Below, piece by piece: positions 15,873 through 22,841 of a DNA stretch of 22,841 bases. Position numbers and translations under genes: made by a program. The stretch spans positions 1 through 22,841 of the forward strand of contig CAYWNA010000216.1 in NCBI GenBank assembly GCA_964459305.1, given 5' to 3'. Numbering within the stretch: the stretch's first letter is position 1; each line of letters opens with the position of its first letter. The notes under the pieces were generated by a model. It worked only from the letters and a program-made list of their open reading frames with translations. It had not been told where the DNA came from and did not search any database. This DNA comes from CAYWNA01 sp964459305 (GTDB lineage Bacteria; Planctomycetota; Planctomycetia; Pirellulales; Pirellulaceae).

Positions 15873-16273
15873 AAGCAGTCGAAGCGACTCTCCGGCGCTG
15901 GGAAGGACGAAATCCGTGTGACCCAGCTTACACAGCGGAGGGCGAAGAGACTATCGGGACACGCCTTGGAGTTACGACAGGATCAACCGTGCCCTTGCAG
16001 CAGGCATGCCTGAACCTCGGCCGGGGGTTTACTCGCGTGGTTGTTTTCCATTTGACCTGGGAGGACGACCCATGCGTGCTCGAAAGCGTTCCGAAGTGCC
16101 AGCATCCCTTCGGTTCCGTAGGCGGGTGACGTTATCACGCCAAAAAGCCAATGAATCCTTTGCGAGTACCAGACTTAGGTTAAACCCGTAGCTTGTGCAA
16201 AAGCGCGCAATTCGTAGCAAAAGAACGCAGTTTTTCGTAGTACCACGGGCCTGGGAATAGTACCGAGTAGTAC
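15873..16273. other. Junction region between the efflux genes and the recombinase remnant
   Basis: No supported gene is seen. The right part is covered on the minus strand by the run-on end of the truncated recombinase frame, which has no family resemblance there. A small stem (AGTCG aag CGACT) lies just after the pump stop but has no T-run. Several AGTACC hexamers occur between 16163 and 16275 without clear order. No outer-membrane efflux channel gene follows the pump. Confidence 0.5.
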
Positions 16274-16928
16274 CCTGCAGGTCTTCCTCCAGGAACCACA
16301 TCAGCGTCTGCCGCACACTGCCCAGTTCCAAGAACTTCTGAAAGATCAGTCGGATGCGCTCCTGAATCCGCCGATTCGGATCCATCTCCAATCGCTGATC
16401 GTCCGTCTTCAGATAACCCACTGGGGCGGCCACCACGAGTTCTCCTCGGCGTGCCTTGGCATAACGCGCTTCCAGAGAACGTTGACGCAACACGTCCAAC
16501 TCGTATTCATTCAGCGTGCCTTTCAAACCGAGTAATAACCGATCGTTACTCAACCAGGGTGCGTACACAACATCGACATCAATCAGCACAGTATCGACTA
16601 ACCGGCACACTTCGATCAACTGCTGCCATTCACGGCTGTTGCGTGCAAAACGTGATAGTTCCCACGCCGCGACTGCGCCAACTTTTCCGAGGCACACATC
16701 GGCCACCATGCGGTCGAAGCCGTCACGCGTGACTACACCAGTGGCCGTGGTACCGGTGTCTTCATCGACGACCTCAATGTCCTGCCAGCCGAAACCCTTC
16801 AGCCGTTCGCGCATCGCATATTGCAGACGCCGGCTTTCCTCGTTGTGCGCCACCTGATACGGAGACGACTGCCTGACATACAGAACCGCTTTCCGCTCGA
16901 GATGTTGTTTCTGGATCTTCTCACTCAT
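16029..16928 (-). CDS. C-terminally truncated large serine recombinase (probable pseudogene)
   Basis: The first part is a clear resolvase-type catalytic domain: YVRQSS at 17-22 carries the nucleophilic serine, and LSRFARNSREW (91-101) and NDRLLLGLKGTLNEYELDVLRQRS (128-151, split here by eye) are family motifs. A recombinase domain begins at about 150 (RRGELVVAAPVGYL) and continues to about WFLEEDLQ at 218. Beyond this, from about base 16273 leftwards, the remaining 81 residues have no resemblance to the family, and the zinc-ribbon and coiled-coil part of a 500-700-residue enzyme is missing. The start at 16928 has GGAG 8 bases upstream and overlaps the preceding small gene by 8 bases. It belonged to an integrating element and is probably inactive. 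Confidence 0.85.
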   Translation of the reverse strand: MSEKIQKQHLERKAVLYVRQSSPYQVAHNEESRRLQYAMRERLKGFGWQDIEVVDEDTGTTATGVVTRDGFDRMVADVCLGKVGAVAAWELSRFARNSREWQQLIEVCRLVDTVLIDVDVVYAPWLSNDRLLLGLKGTLNEYELDVLRQRSLEARYAKARRGELVVAAPVGYLKTDDQRLEMDPNRRIQERIRLIFQKFLELGSVRQTLMWFLEEDLQGTTRYYSQARGTTKNCVLLLRIARFCTSYGFNLSLVLAKDSLAFWRDNVTRLRNRRDAGTSERFRARMGRPPRSNGKQPRE

Positions 16929-17112
16929 CGTCGGTCTCCTTTCGATCGCGAGCCACGGGAAGACCGACGCGATGCCTGGTGAGTAATTGGACCAGCAGAG
17001 GAACGGCGCTGTGCCTCACTTCGACCGGCAGCGTTGTCCACTGCGGACGCGTGATCTGTGACTGGAACAGTTCGAGTTGAATCCGGCTTGGGTTGCGCGG
17101 CATCCGTGACAT
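16921..17112 (-). CDS. Small accessory protein of the serine-recombinase cassette
   Basis: The product is 63 residues from the ATG at 17112, which has AAGGAG 6 bases upstream. The ATG at 17118 touches that site directly and is less likely. The sequence (SRIQLELFQSQI, then WTTLPVEVRHSAVPLLVQLL) resembles the short protein that often precedes this type of recombinase in bacterial elements; this is recollection of the pattern. It ends 8 bases inside the recombinase gene, so the two are coupled. Its role is unknown, possibly an accessory DNA-binding or regulatory factor. Confidence 0.68.
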   Translation of the reverse strand: MSRMPRNPSRIQLELFQSQITRPQWTTLPVEVRHSAVPLLVQLLTRHRVGLPVARDRKETDDE

Positions 17113-17137
17113 CAGCATCTCCTTTCGATCGGGGTGA

Positions 17138-17422
17138 TCAGGATTGGGAATGCTGATCTTTTACCACACTCGCAGAGCTGGCTGGCCCGACATAATCGAG
17201 CAGATCACGCAGGGCTCTGAGAGCCTCACAAGTCACGCCTGGCCGTTTTGACGTCACCATCGACGCACAGATGACGGGATCGATCATCCACGCCGGAATC
17301 TCAATCACTCGCGAGCGTTCTTCGTCATCCACGGCCACCTGCAGCACAGCCTGCGACTGCCTCGTCATCGATCGCATCACTCGAACAGTCCGGCCATACC
17401 ACGGATGCCATGTGTACGACAC
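17138..17422 (-). CDS. DUF5372-like small protein of the recombinase cassette
   Basis: Residues near the start (SYTWHPWYGRTVRV) and centre (IEIPAWMIDP) match the pattern of small proteins that sit upstream of serine recombinases in mobile cassettes (F/WHP..G....V and P.aWmlDP). The start is uncertain: no ATG lies in the conserved part, and I chose GTG at 17422, giving 94 residues. A longer frame from 17617 would cross the transposase remnant on the other strand. It lies 25 bp before the next cassette gene. Function unknown. Confidence 0.58.
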   Translation of the reverse strand: MSYTWHPWYGRTVRVMRSMTRQSQAVLQVAVDDEERSRVIEIPAWMIDPVICASMVTSKRPGVTCEALRALRDLLDYVGPASSASVVKDQHSQS

Positions 17423-17442
17423 GACAGCTTCGGTATTATGAA

Positions 17443-17610
17443 CGTTCTGTCGTGTGGTTGTACAACACCCGGAGATCGCACATGGAACGGGATCATCTGC
17501 CGCCCGTGCGAGAGGAGCCGGCTGAGGTCGACACGTTGAAGCTGGATGAGATCGAGGTAAAGTCATACGTTGGCGGCTTAGTGAAGTCGTTCGAGCGAAA
17601 GGCGGCCTAA
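17443..17610 (+). pseudogene. C-terminal remnant of an integrase-type (rve) transposase
   Basis: The plus-strand frame ending at 17610 reads LYNTRRSHMERDHLPP, then LDEIEVKSYVGGLVKSFERKAA at the stop. This matches the tail of planctomycete integrase-core transposases (YNt.RpH..rDhlPP ... l.e...h..lGGllKhYer.AA). Only the last 50-55 codons are present; the catalytic DDE part is absent, and the upstream sequence is taken by the divergent recombinase cassette. It is a dead fragment of an insertion sequence. Confidence 0.68.
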
Positions 17611-17655
17611 AGCGCACCTCAAAGCACCCAACCCAACGGAAAGCGAAGACCGAAC

Positions 17656-18072
17656 GTGGAACGGAAGCACTTCGCAGTACGTTCAGCCTACAATGCCGAA
17701 CTCTTCCGGTGCGATCGCCCTTGGGCCGCCATCTCCATCAGCATGCTCGGCGACTTCCCCGTGCTGTCGGAAGACCAGCGCGAGGGACTGCTGCAACTTG
17801 CCTTCGCCGATACCGCGGACCCAGAAAGGCCCGACTCGTTTACATCGTCCCTTGCCGCGGAACTCCTGGACTTCGTGGACAAGATGTGGGACCGGGTAGA
17901 AGTACTCCTGGTCCATTGTGAAGCCGGTTTGTCGCGATCACCCGGCGTGGCTGCCGCTCTCTCCCGGATCTACTACGGTGACGACGGGCCGTGGTTCGAG
18001 TACGATTTTCCCAATAGTCTGATTTATCAACTGCTCATTGATGGGTACCAGCAACGGTCGACGAAGGCGTGA
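17656..18072 (+). CDS. Dual-specificity/tyrosine phosphatase-like protein
   Basis: The 138-residue product has the Cx5R phosphatase signature VHCEAGLSRS at 86-95, with nucleophile C88 and phosphate-binding R94. Upstream, DRPWAAISIS (20-29) and a conserved-looking FADTADP (50-56) may supply the general-acid Asp. The length fits small bacterial and phage-type phosphatase-like proteins. The proposed start is GTG at 17656, with no clear ribosome site. It lies 45 bp after the transposase remnant and may have arrived with the mobile DNA. A substrate cannot be named: protein tyrosine, nucleotide or RNA phosphates are all possible. The active-site loop looks intact, so activity is likely. Confidence 0.82.
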   Translation: MERKHFAVRSAYNAELFRCDRPWAAISISMLGDFPVLSEDQREGLLQLAFADTADPERPDSFTSSLAAELLDFVDKMWDRVEVLLVHCEAGLSRSPGVAAALSRIYYGDDGPWFEYDFPNSLIYQLLIDGYQQRSTKA

Positions 18073-18166
18073 CGGTTAGCCTTCTGATGGGCAACGCATA
18101 AGAGACGTGTCGTTGACATCGGCTGCACACAGGAATCGTCTGACAACCTAACGCGGTAGACCCTGC

Positions 18167-19480
18167 ATGAACTACTCCATATCGACTCCTCAACGTACCG
18201 CCATGCTGCTCGGTCTTGGCGTAATCTCCCTCATATTGGCGTCGGCGGCTGCTTCGTTCGGCGAAGAACAACCGACCGGGAATCATGGGCAACTCGGAGT
18301 CTCGCTGAGCTGGATCGAGGTGCCGGACACGAGCGATCAGTTCTACATGGCGCAGAAGACGAGAGATGGCCGGCTGTACTTGACACCCAATGAGGCATTC
18401 TTCCCGTCGCTCGGGCTGACGGCGACAGGCGATGGCTTGGTTCCCGACATTGACAATCTGAATGGCGGCAAGTCGTTCGCAACCATCCAGGGCTGGGACA
18501 AAGGCGACGTCGCCGAGTGGGGACTGTTTGTCCGAAATCCAGGCGAGATCGAGGTTCGCGTCTGGATGACTGCGGCAACGGCTGCCGATCGTTTCAAGCT
18601 GCGTCTGGGCGATCAAGAAGCCTCCTTCCCTTCGGAGCACGCTCAGGGAAAGCCGGCTGTCGTGACGACCGCAAGGTTCCGGGTCAGCGAGGTTGGTCAG
18701 CACTCTCTGGAACTGATCTGCGATCGCACGGTCGCGGACACCGCGCTGCACTGGATCGAAGTATCTGGCGAGGCGGCTAGGCAGGGAGCGGTGCTTCGCA
18801 AACGGTGGCGACCTGCGGCGGCACATACTAGGTTCTCCAGTTCGCAATCAACCGGCGACATCCGGCTCTGGGTGATGGAGATGGATGCCGTGCCGGGCAC
18901 GTTGAGTTTCTACTGTCCGATCACGACGCCGTTTGGTTACTACGGACCGACTTGAAGGGCGGACGGTACGGTCAACACGAGTTTCAACTTCTCTCTGTGG
19001 TCCTTTCGACGCGGTCAACCTGAGCCTCCGGTAGAGCAACTCTCGCATTTGCTCGCTGTCGGGCATCCAGAGGCGAGTTTCGGCGGCTTCGGCCACGAAG
19101 GCACGGGCGTCAAGATCCGCAACTGGGAACCATTGGCCGGGCGACAGGGGCAACGTCAGGTCTTGGCACGGCGCGCCGAACCGGGCGAGACGTACGACAC
19201 CTACTTCAGCTACTTCTACGCTGCCGATGAGCGACGCTGGAGATTGTTTGGCGTCGGCAACAAGTACAACAAGCGCAAGCAACTCAAGTCACTCTGGGTG
19301 GGCAGCTTTGTCGAGGTGCCTGGGACGCCGCACGTTCAGCGATCCGGGCCATATCCTCGCGTAATGAGATACCGCGGTTGGGTCATGGAAAACAACGGAG
19401 CCTGGCACCAGCTTGATCGGATGACGAACGGTAACATCAATCGCACACGGATTGGCGATTCAGGCGCGAGCAAGAGCTGA
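18167..19480 (+). pseudogene. Secreted DUF3472-domain protein, broken by an in-frame UGA and a lost 3' end
   Basis: The gene starts at ATG 18167 with a signal peptide (MLLGLGVISLILASAAAS within residues 1-32). An N-terminal beta-rich module of DUF5077 type follows (LSWIEVPDTSDQFYMAQKT onwards). At 18953-18955 a TGA interrupts the frame after TPFGYYGPT. The same frame continues without another stop to 19480 and still reads like a DUF3472 domain (FNFSLWSFRRGQPEPP, EASFGGFGHEGTGVKI, RRWRLFGVGNKYNKRK, YPRVMRYRGWVMENNG). The TGA is best explained as TGG to TGA at a tryptophan. After NGNINRT (about 19446) family resemblance stops, so the 3' end is also lost. An automatic caller would list two genes, 18167-18955 and one starting near 19049. 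Homologues are secreted, probably carbohydrate-binding. Confidence 0.78.
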
Positions 19481-19755
19481 TCGCGACAGGACGTGCCGTT
19501 TCTGGTTATTGCGACGATTCCATTGCGCGGCACTTGGTAGGGTTCTTGAGGAAGCGGCGGGAATGCAGAACAAAGGTCGACAAGCGGCGACTGAAGAGAC
19601 GAAATCGAGATCTGTATTCGGCGTTCGAAATCTACGAAGACTCGTTGCCGGGCGTTCGTGATGCCATCGAAGCTCGTGTGCTGAGTGGACAGTCGATGGC
19701 GCGAACTGCAAAACAGATTGAGTGCTTTGACCCGGGAGAGATCTGGGCTGGTACC
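19447..19755 (+). pseudogene. Fragment of an unidentified gene fused to the broken DUF3472 gene
   Basis: Frame 1 is open through here and reads REQELIATGRAVSGYCDD, ARHLVGFLRKRRE, then RDLYSAFEIYEDSLPG and DAIEARVLSGQSMARTAKQI. The last part looks like a helix-turn-helix-type domain known to me only from hypothetical planctomycete proteins. There is no convincing start, and resemblance ends at about 19745. It is best read as an internal gene fragment joined at about 19447 to the truncated DUF3472 gene. Confidence 0.45.
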
Positions 19756-19818
19756 TGCTGTCATGTGGACGGAACCGGAAGGGGCGCCAGGCCCACCACC
19801 TTCCGCAGACCGTTTACC

Positions 19819-20466
19819 CTACCACTGGCCCTGACGGAGCTTAGCAACTCGCACAGCGGTTCGGCTCCTGGGGATTGCCCATGGCCTTACCATGCGTGCG
19901 GAATTGGTCGTGGCGGGTGTTGGCCCGGACGCAGGTTGCGCTGCTTCCTGCTCCTGGCGAAGTTGTTGGAAAAGCCGGTTGGCGTAGGGATTTCGGGGAT
20001 CTTCTCCCCACTCGGCTGCCAAGGCTTGTTGCTGAGTGAGATGGCTGCTGTGGTAGGGTCTGAAATAGTAGTAGCCATGCATGCTCGGGAAATAGGCATA
20101 GTGCGGCGGCATGGTGCACGCGGATTGAGCGCAGGCACGGATTCTGTTGCAGCACCACCAGCAGCCAATCGACATGCCGTGTCCAACGGTACACACTGAA
20201 GCCGCATTCGCCGGGCAAGCGCCATTCGTAAAGCAATCGTCGCTCGTAACGTGATTGTGCTGAGGCTCGCCGCCTTGAGCACTGGCCGAAATCACATCAT
20301 TGGCATTGTAGATATTGGCCTGTTTCGCCTCGATCACCAAAGGCCGCAAACTAGACCCTTGCGCGTTGGCGGTTAGGACGTTACTCTGCTGTGCCAGCAA
20401 AGAAGAAAGAGGGACTGCTACCAGGAGAAAAACTGGCCCAGCCAAGAGCAATCTTGAGCGTGACAT
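19819..20466 (-). CDS. Secreted Cys-rich hypothetical protein with YYYFRPY motif
   Basis: The 215-residue product has a signal peptide (LLLAGPVFLLVAVPLSSLLA), then a polar stretch and a Cys-rich core (DDCFTNGAC, IGCWWCCNRIRACAQSAC). An aromatic motif follows (YAYFPSMHGYYYFRPYH), and then QQALAAEWGEDPRNPYANRLFQQL. The last two patterns recur in secreted planctomycete proteins of unknown role. The start at 20466 has AAGGA about 9 bases upstream. Eleven or so cysteines suggest disulphides or metal binding outside the cytoplasm. The final 30 residues have no pattern I recognise. It is divergent from the TPR-like gene. Confidence 0.75.
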   Translation of the reverse strand: MSRSRLLLAGPVFLLVAVPLSSLLAQQSNVLTANAQGSSLRPLVIEAKQANIYNANDVISASAQGGEPQHNHVTSDDCFTNGACPANAASVCTVGHGMSIGCWWCCNRIRACAQSACTMPPHYAYFPSMHGYYYFRPYHSSHLTQQQALAAEWGEDPRNPYANRLFQQLRQEQEAAQPASGPTPATTNSARMVRPWAIPRSRTAVRVAKLRQGQW

Positions 20467-20759
20467 TATCTGTAGTCCTTATACTCAGTGCTACACATCT
20501 GACGAGTGTAGCGAATTGTCGTACTGCAACGAACCTTCGTGATTATCGGAATGACAGGGTCGGGCAAAGAAGGAGGCGCGTAGCCAAACTCCATATTTGG
20601 CGCTTCCCTGACAGTACATCCGTAGCGACCGTCTTGACTCGCATAAGCCGAATTGAACGGATTTTTGATTCAAGCAGCACAGTCCGAACAGTCGATCCAA
20701 TTTATCAGGACCGGATTGGATGGATGTAACATAACGCTAGCACTTGCGACGGTTGGCCA
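20467..20759. other. Divergent intergenic region
   Basis: The stretch between the Cys-rich gene (minus) and the TPR-like gene (plus) should contain both promoters. I see no clear -35/-10 pairs, hairpin terminator or RNA gene. Short open frames here show no codon pattern or domain. Confidence 0.5.
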
Positions 20760-21875
20760 ATGACTCCTTACTTTCACGGGGAAATTTCGCCCAAGAAATC
20801 TGTTTGTTCTTGGGCCAGTGGTTTGCTGTCAGTGTGCGTTTTCCTGTCAGCGGTTACCGGGGGCGGCCGCCTTTCCTCCACTCTTGCACTGGAAAGGGAG
20901 GGTGCGTCGGGGCGTACCGAGATTTGGTACGGGAAGGTGCGAGTTGATCAGGCTATGAATGCACTGTCGCGCGGTGACGAACGCGACCCGCAAAAAGTGC
21001 GCGAGATGCTTCTACGCGCCCGCTACAAGGCCAAACACGGCGATCCTGAAGGTGCGCTGCGCTTGATACGTTTGGCCGCCAGTTCTCCCGTCGTTTGGGA
21101 CAACGATGACCAGTTGACACCCGAATCGGTGCTTCGCGAATTAGAGTCGATACCAGGATACCTTTCCTCCAAGAAACCTCCCTTGTCTGAGGCGGTCGGC
21201 ATCGGGCCCGATTCCCTGCGCCGATTGCCCGAGTCAGCCAACGATACGAGCGGTATTGGCCGCATGTGGCATAGCCCCGCAAACGAATTGAGGACACCCG
21301 GTCAGGCGATCAACCAAGATGCCGTCACCGGGGACGTAAAGTTCCGCCAGGAGAGCCCGCTAGTTTCGCCCTCAAGAACCGATGAAGCAATCAGCGGCAA
21401 GCCCCTTTCGTCAAATCCCATGCAGCCGCAGACCGGGCCGCACAATGTCCCTGCGACTGAAGTGCCAACGGAGGCTACTTCGAGGGCTCACGTGCCTGAC
21501 ACGGGCAGGCAAAGGGAAGGGAGTTGGCAGTCGGCCTCACACGAGGTGGCGGTCGCCGAACGCGCCGCCGAGCCTGGGTCACGGTTCTTGACGAGATCCA
21601 ATGGATCGTCGTTGCAGGCGCAGCCGATCGCTCCGCAGGTGCTTATGGGAACGGTGGCGCTAAAGCCAGCGGACGATCAACAATCGTTGCTGGGATCTCA
21701 AACATTTGTGCAGGTCGGTTTCATGGGGGGGCTTCTGTTATGTCCAATAGCAGTCGCCCTGATCGCCTTCCTCGCCTTGGGCCGGATGGCTTCCGGCAAG
21801 GGATTCACCTTCCGCGTCCAGGTGGTAAACGACCCCGGTTCGGGCGGCGTAACTGCGAGTACGGTTCCTGCATAG
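20760..21875 (+). CDS. Membrane-anchored TPR-like protein upstream of the pilus gene
   Basis: The 371-residue product has a hydrophobic N-terminal segment (GLLSVCVFLSAVTGG, 21-35), a helical repeat resembling a TPR or planctomycete GGDPxGALRL unit (VREMLLRARYKAKHGDPEGALRLIRLAA, in two helices at 80-107), a long Pro/Ser/Thr-rich disordered middle (about 140-310) and a membrane helix at about 321-340, followed by a short tail. Two membrane segments suggest an envelope protein with an extracytoplasmic disordered domain. Its stop lies 200 bp before the CpaC-like gene on the same strand. A pairing of this type with pilus-assembly genes is known to me from other planctomycetes. Start without a clear ribosome site. 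Confidence 0.75.
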   Translation: MTPYFHGEISPKKSVCSWASGLLSVCVFLSAVTGGGRLSSTLALEREGASGRTEIWYGKVRVDQAMNALSRGDERDPQKVREMLLRARYKAKHGDPEGALRLIRLAASSPVVWDNDDQLTPESVLRELESIPGYLSSKKPPLSEAVGIGPDSLRRLPESANDTSGIGRMWHSPANELRTPGQAINQDAVTGDVKFRQESPLVSPSRTDEAISGKPLSSNPMQPQTGPHNVPATEVPTEATSRAHVPDTGRQREGSWQSASHEVAVAERAAEPGSRFLTRSNGSSLQAQPIAPQVLMGTVALKPADDQQSLLGSQTFVQVGFMGGLLLCPIAVALIAFLALGRMASGKGFTFRVQVVNDPGSGGVTASTVPA

Positions 21876-22075
21876 TAGCCGAGAATACGCCCGATGATTA
21901 CTCGCCCGACATTTTGGATTCTGACCAGAAGAAAGCGGAAGTGGCGGCCTGGATGGCCAAAAGCGCAAATAGGAGAGACATCGCCACAGTCTTTTGGAAG
22001 CGTTGCGTGATATTGATGCGGCCTATGTCCCGCGTGCGTCGCCCGGTATCGCCTTTGCCCGAGAAGGTTTCTACT

Positions 22076-22807
22076 ATGTTCAGATCACGATTGCGAAACC
22101 ACAGCGGAAGCTATTCCGCGAAACGACCCAATCCTTGGTTCCAAGCCGGATCGAGTTTCTGTCTGGCCGTTCTGCTCTCGGTGTTGTTGTTACCCGAATT
22201 CGCAGCGGCCCAATACGGATCCAACATACGCCCTGTACCAGCCTCCTACCTTCAGCCTGCTGTTGTGCCCATGCCGCAGGACACTTCAAAGGCGGATCGC
22301 TTGATCACGGAAGTGCTGGAACCGGAACTCGTCATGGAGTTGGATCCGCGCCGCTCAAAGATCATCCGTACCACAAAGCCGGTCGCTCGAATCTCGATCA
22401 CCGATCCGGAAGTTGCCGAAGTCGTCGAGTTCGGCCCGATGGAATTCGAGTTGATTGGCGGCAAGACGGGGCAAACCAGTCTGACTCTCTGGTTTGGCCA
22501 AGACGAACAGAACCGGGAGTTGCTTCGGTACGTGGTGAAGGTCTCGCCTGACGAGGCGATGGAAGACCGTTTGGTGATCGAATACGGAGACCTTCAGAGA
22601 AAGATCAACGAGTTGTTTCCAGGGAGTGTGGTTCAACTGATCCCTGTTGCAGACAAGTTGATCGTCAAGGGGCAGGCACGCGACGGTAAGGATGCCGCGG
22701 AGATTATGTCCGTCATCCGCGGCCAGGCGGCTTCTGGATCGGGTGGTGGCACATATACCTGGTTGGGTCCCACCGAGGGAGCGGCTGCCCAGCCTCAGGA
22801 CTCCTAA
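22076..22807 (+). CDS. Short CpaC-like protein: pilus N-domain and BON-like domain, no secretin domain
   Basis: The 243-residue product has a signal peptide (FCLAVLLSVLLLPEFAAAQ, about 28-46). A pilus-assembly N-terminal domain of the CpaC/RcpA type follows (LVMELDPRRSKIIRTTKPVARISITDPEVAEVVEF, about 85-119; IGGKTGQTSLTLWF, 127-140). A BON-like domain comes next (LQRKINELFPGSVVQLIPVADKLIVKGQ, 173-200). It then ends at TYTWLGP... with a TAA at 22805-22807. Secretin proteins of this family normally continue with a domain of 250 or more residues, which is absent here. The ATG at 22076 has AAGG 8 bases upstream; the much longer frame opening at 21524 runs through the preceding gene and is not supported. 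A split secretin in the next gene is possible. Confidence 0.85.
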   Translation: MFRSRLRNHSGSYSAKRPNPWFQAGSSFCLAVLLSVLLLPEFAAAQYGSNIRPVPASYLQPAVVPMPQDTSKADRLITEVLEPELVMELDPRRSKIIRTTKPVARISITDPEVAEVVEFGPMEFELIGGKTGQTSLTLWFGQDEQNRELLRYVVKVSPDEAMEDRLVIEYGDLQRKINELFPGSVVQLIPVADKLIVKGQARDGKDAAEIMSVIRGQAASGSGGGTYTWLGPTEGAAAQPQDS

Positions 22808-22841
22808 CCTCTTGGGAAAATGCGTGATCTCAGTATCAGAT

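Noticed and set aside
15875..15895. Small hairpin after the pump stop as a terminator
   Set aside because: Stem of only five pairs and no T-run follows.
15900..16000. Possible group II intron 5' end (GTGTGACCC)
   Set aside because: No reverse transcriptase, domain V or other intron structure could be seen.
15365..16129. Plus-strand frame running past the pump stop
   Set aside because: It is the shifted frame of the pump gene followed by intergenic DNA.
18112..18140. TTGACA before the DUF3472 gene as a promoter
   Set aside because: No acceptable -10 hexamer at 16-18 bases.
1..22841. CRISPR arrays, tRNA or rRNA genes
   Set aside because: No regularly spaced direct repeats or conserved RNA signatures were found by eye.

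Overview
The window looks like chromosomal DNA of a planctomycete, probably of the Pirellulales. The family-level clues are: a MotA/TolQ/ExbB channel with an N-terminal CPxC zinc ribbon; a secreted protein with the aromatic YYYFRPY...WGEDPRNPY pattern; a DUF3472-type secreted protein; a TPR-like protein next to a CpaC-like pilus protein; and short GC-rich inverted repeats of the REP/MITE kind. The taxonomic call is inference from remembered family distribution. No rRNA or tRNA was seen.

Left part (1-7119, minus strand). A partial zinc-ribbon/MotA-type proton-channel protein runs off the left edge. Upstream of it, a 130-bp inverted-repeat element with a probable 7-bp target duplication lies just past the stop of a tightly coupled operon: MoxR ATPase, DUF58 protein and TgpA-like transglutaminase, joined by two ATGA overlaps. 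Two small membrane proteins precede moxR on the same strand.

Middle (7296-15872). A secreted beta-propeller protein converges on an Nramp-fold transporter whose metal-binding motif is altered. Then comes a heavy-metal efflux module: a small Cys/His-rich secreted protein resembling DUF2946, a CusB/CzcB-type adaptor with a His-rich tail, and a CusA/CzcA-type RND pump. The pump's TM4 lacks the usual proton-relay aspartate. No outer-membrane channel gene is in view.

Right-middle (15873-19818) is a graveyard of mobile and broken genes: a truncated serine-recombinase cassette with two small accessory ORFs, the C-terminal stub of an integrase-type transposase, a small tyrosine-phosphatase-like protein (apparently intact), a DUF3472 gene with an in-frame UGA and a lost 3' end, and a spliced-on fragment of another gene.

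Right end (19819-22841). A Cys-rich secreted planctomycete protein is divergent from a pair of genes: a membrane-anchored TPR-like protein and a short CpaC-type protein with the pilus N-domain and a BON-like domain but no secretin domain.

The strongest leads are the pump with the altered proton relay and its Cys/His-rich companion, the MITE-like element, the altered Nramp protein, and the secretin-less CpaC. I see no complete novel defence or multi-gene system that can be claimed from sequence alone.
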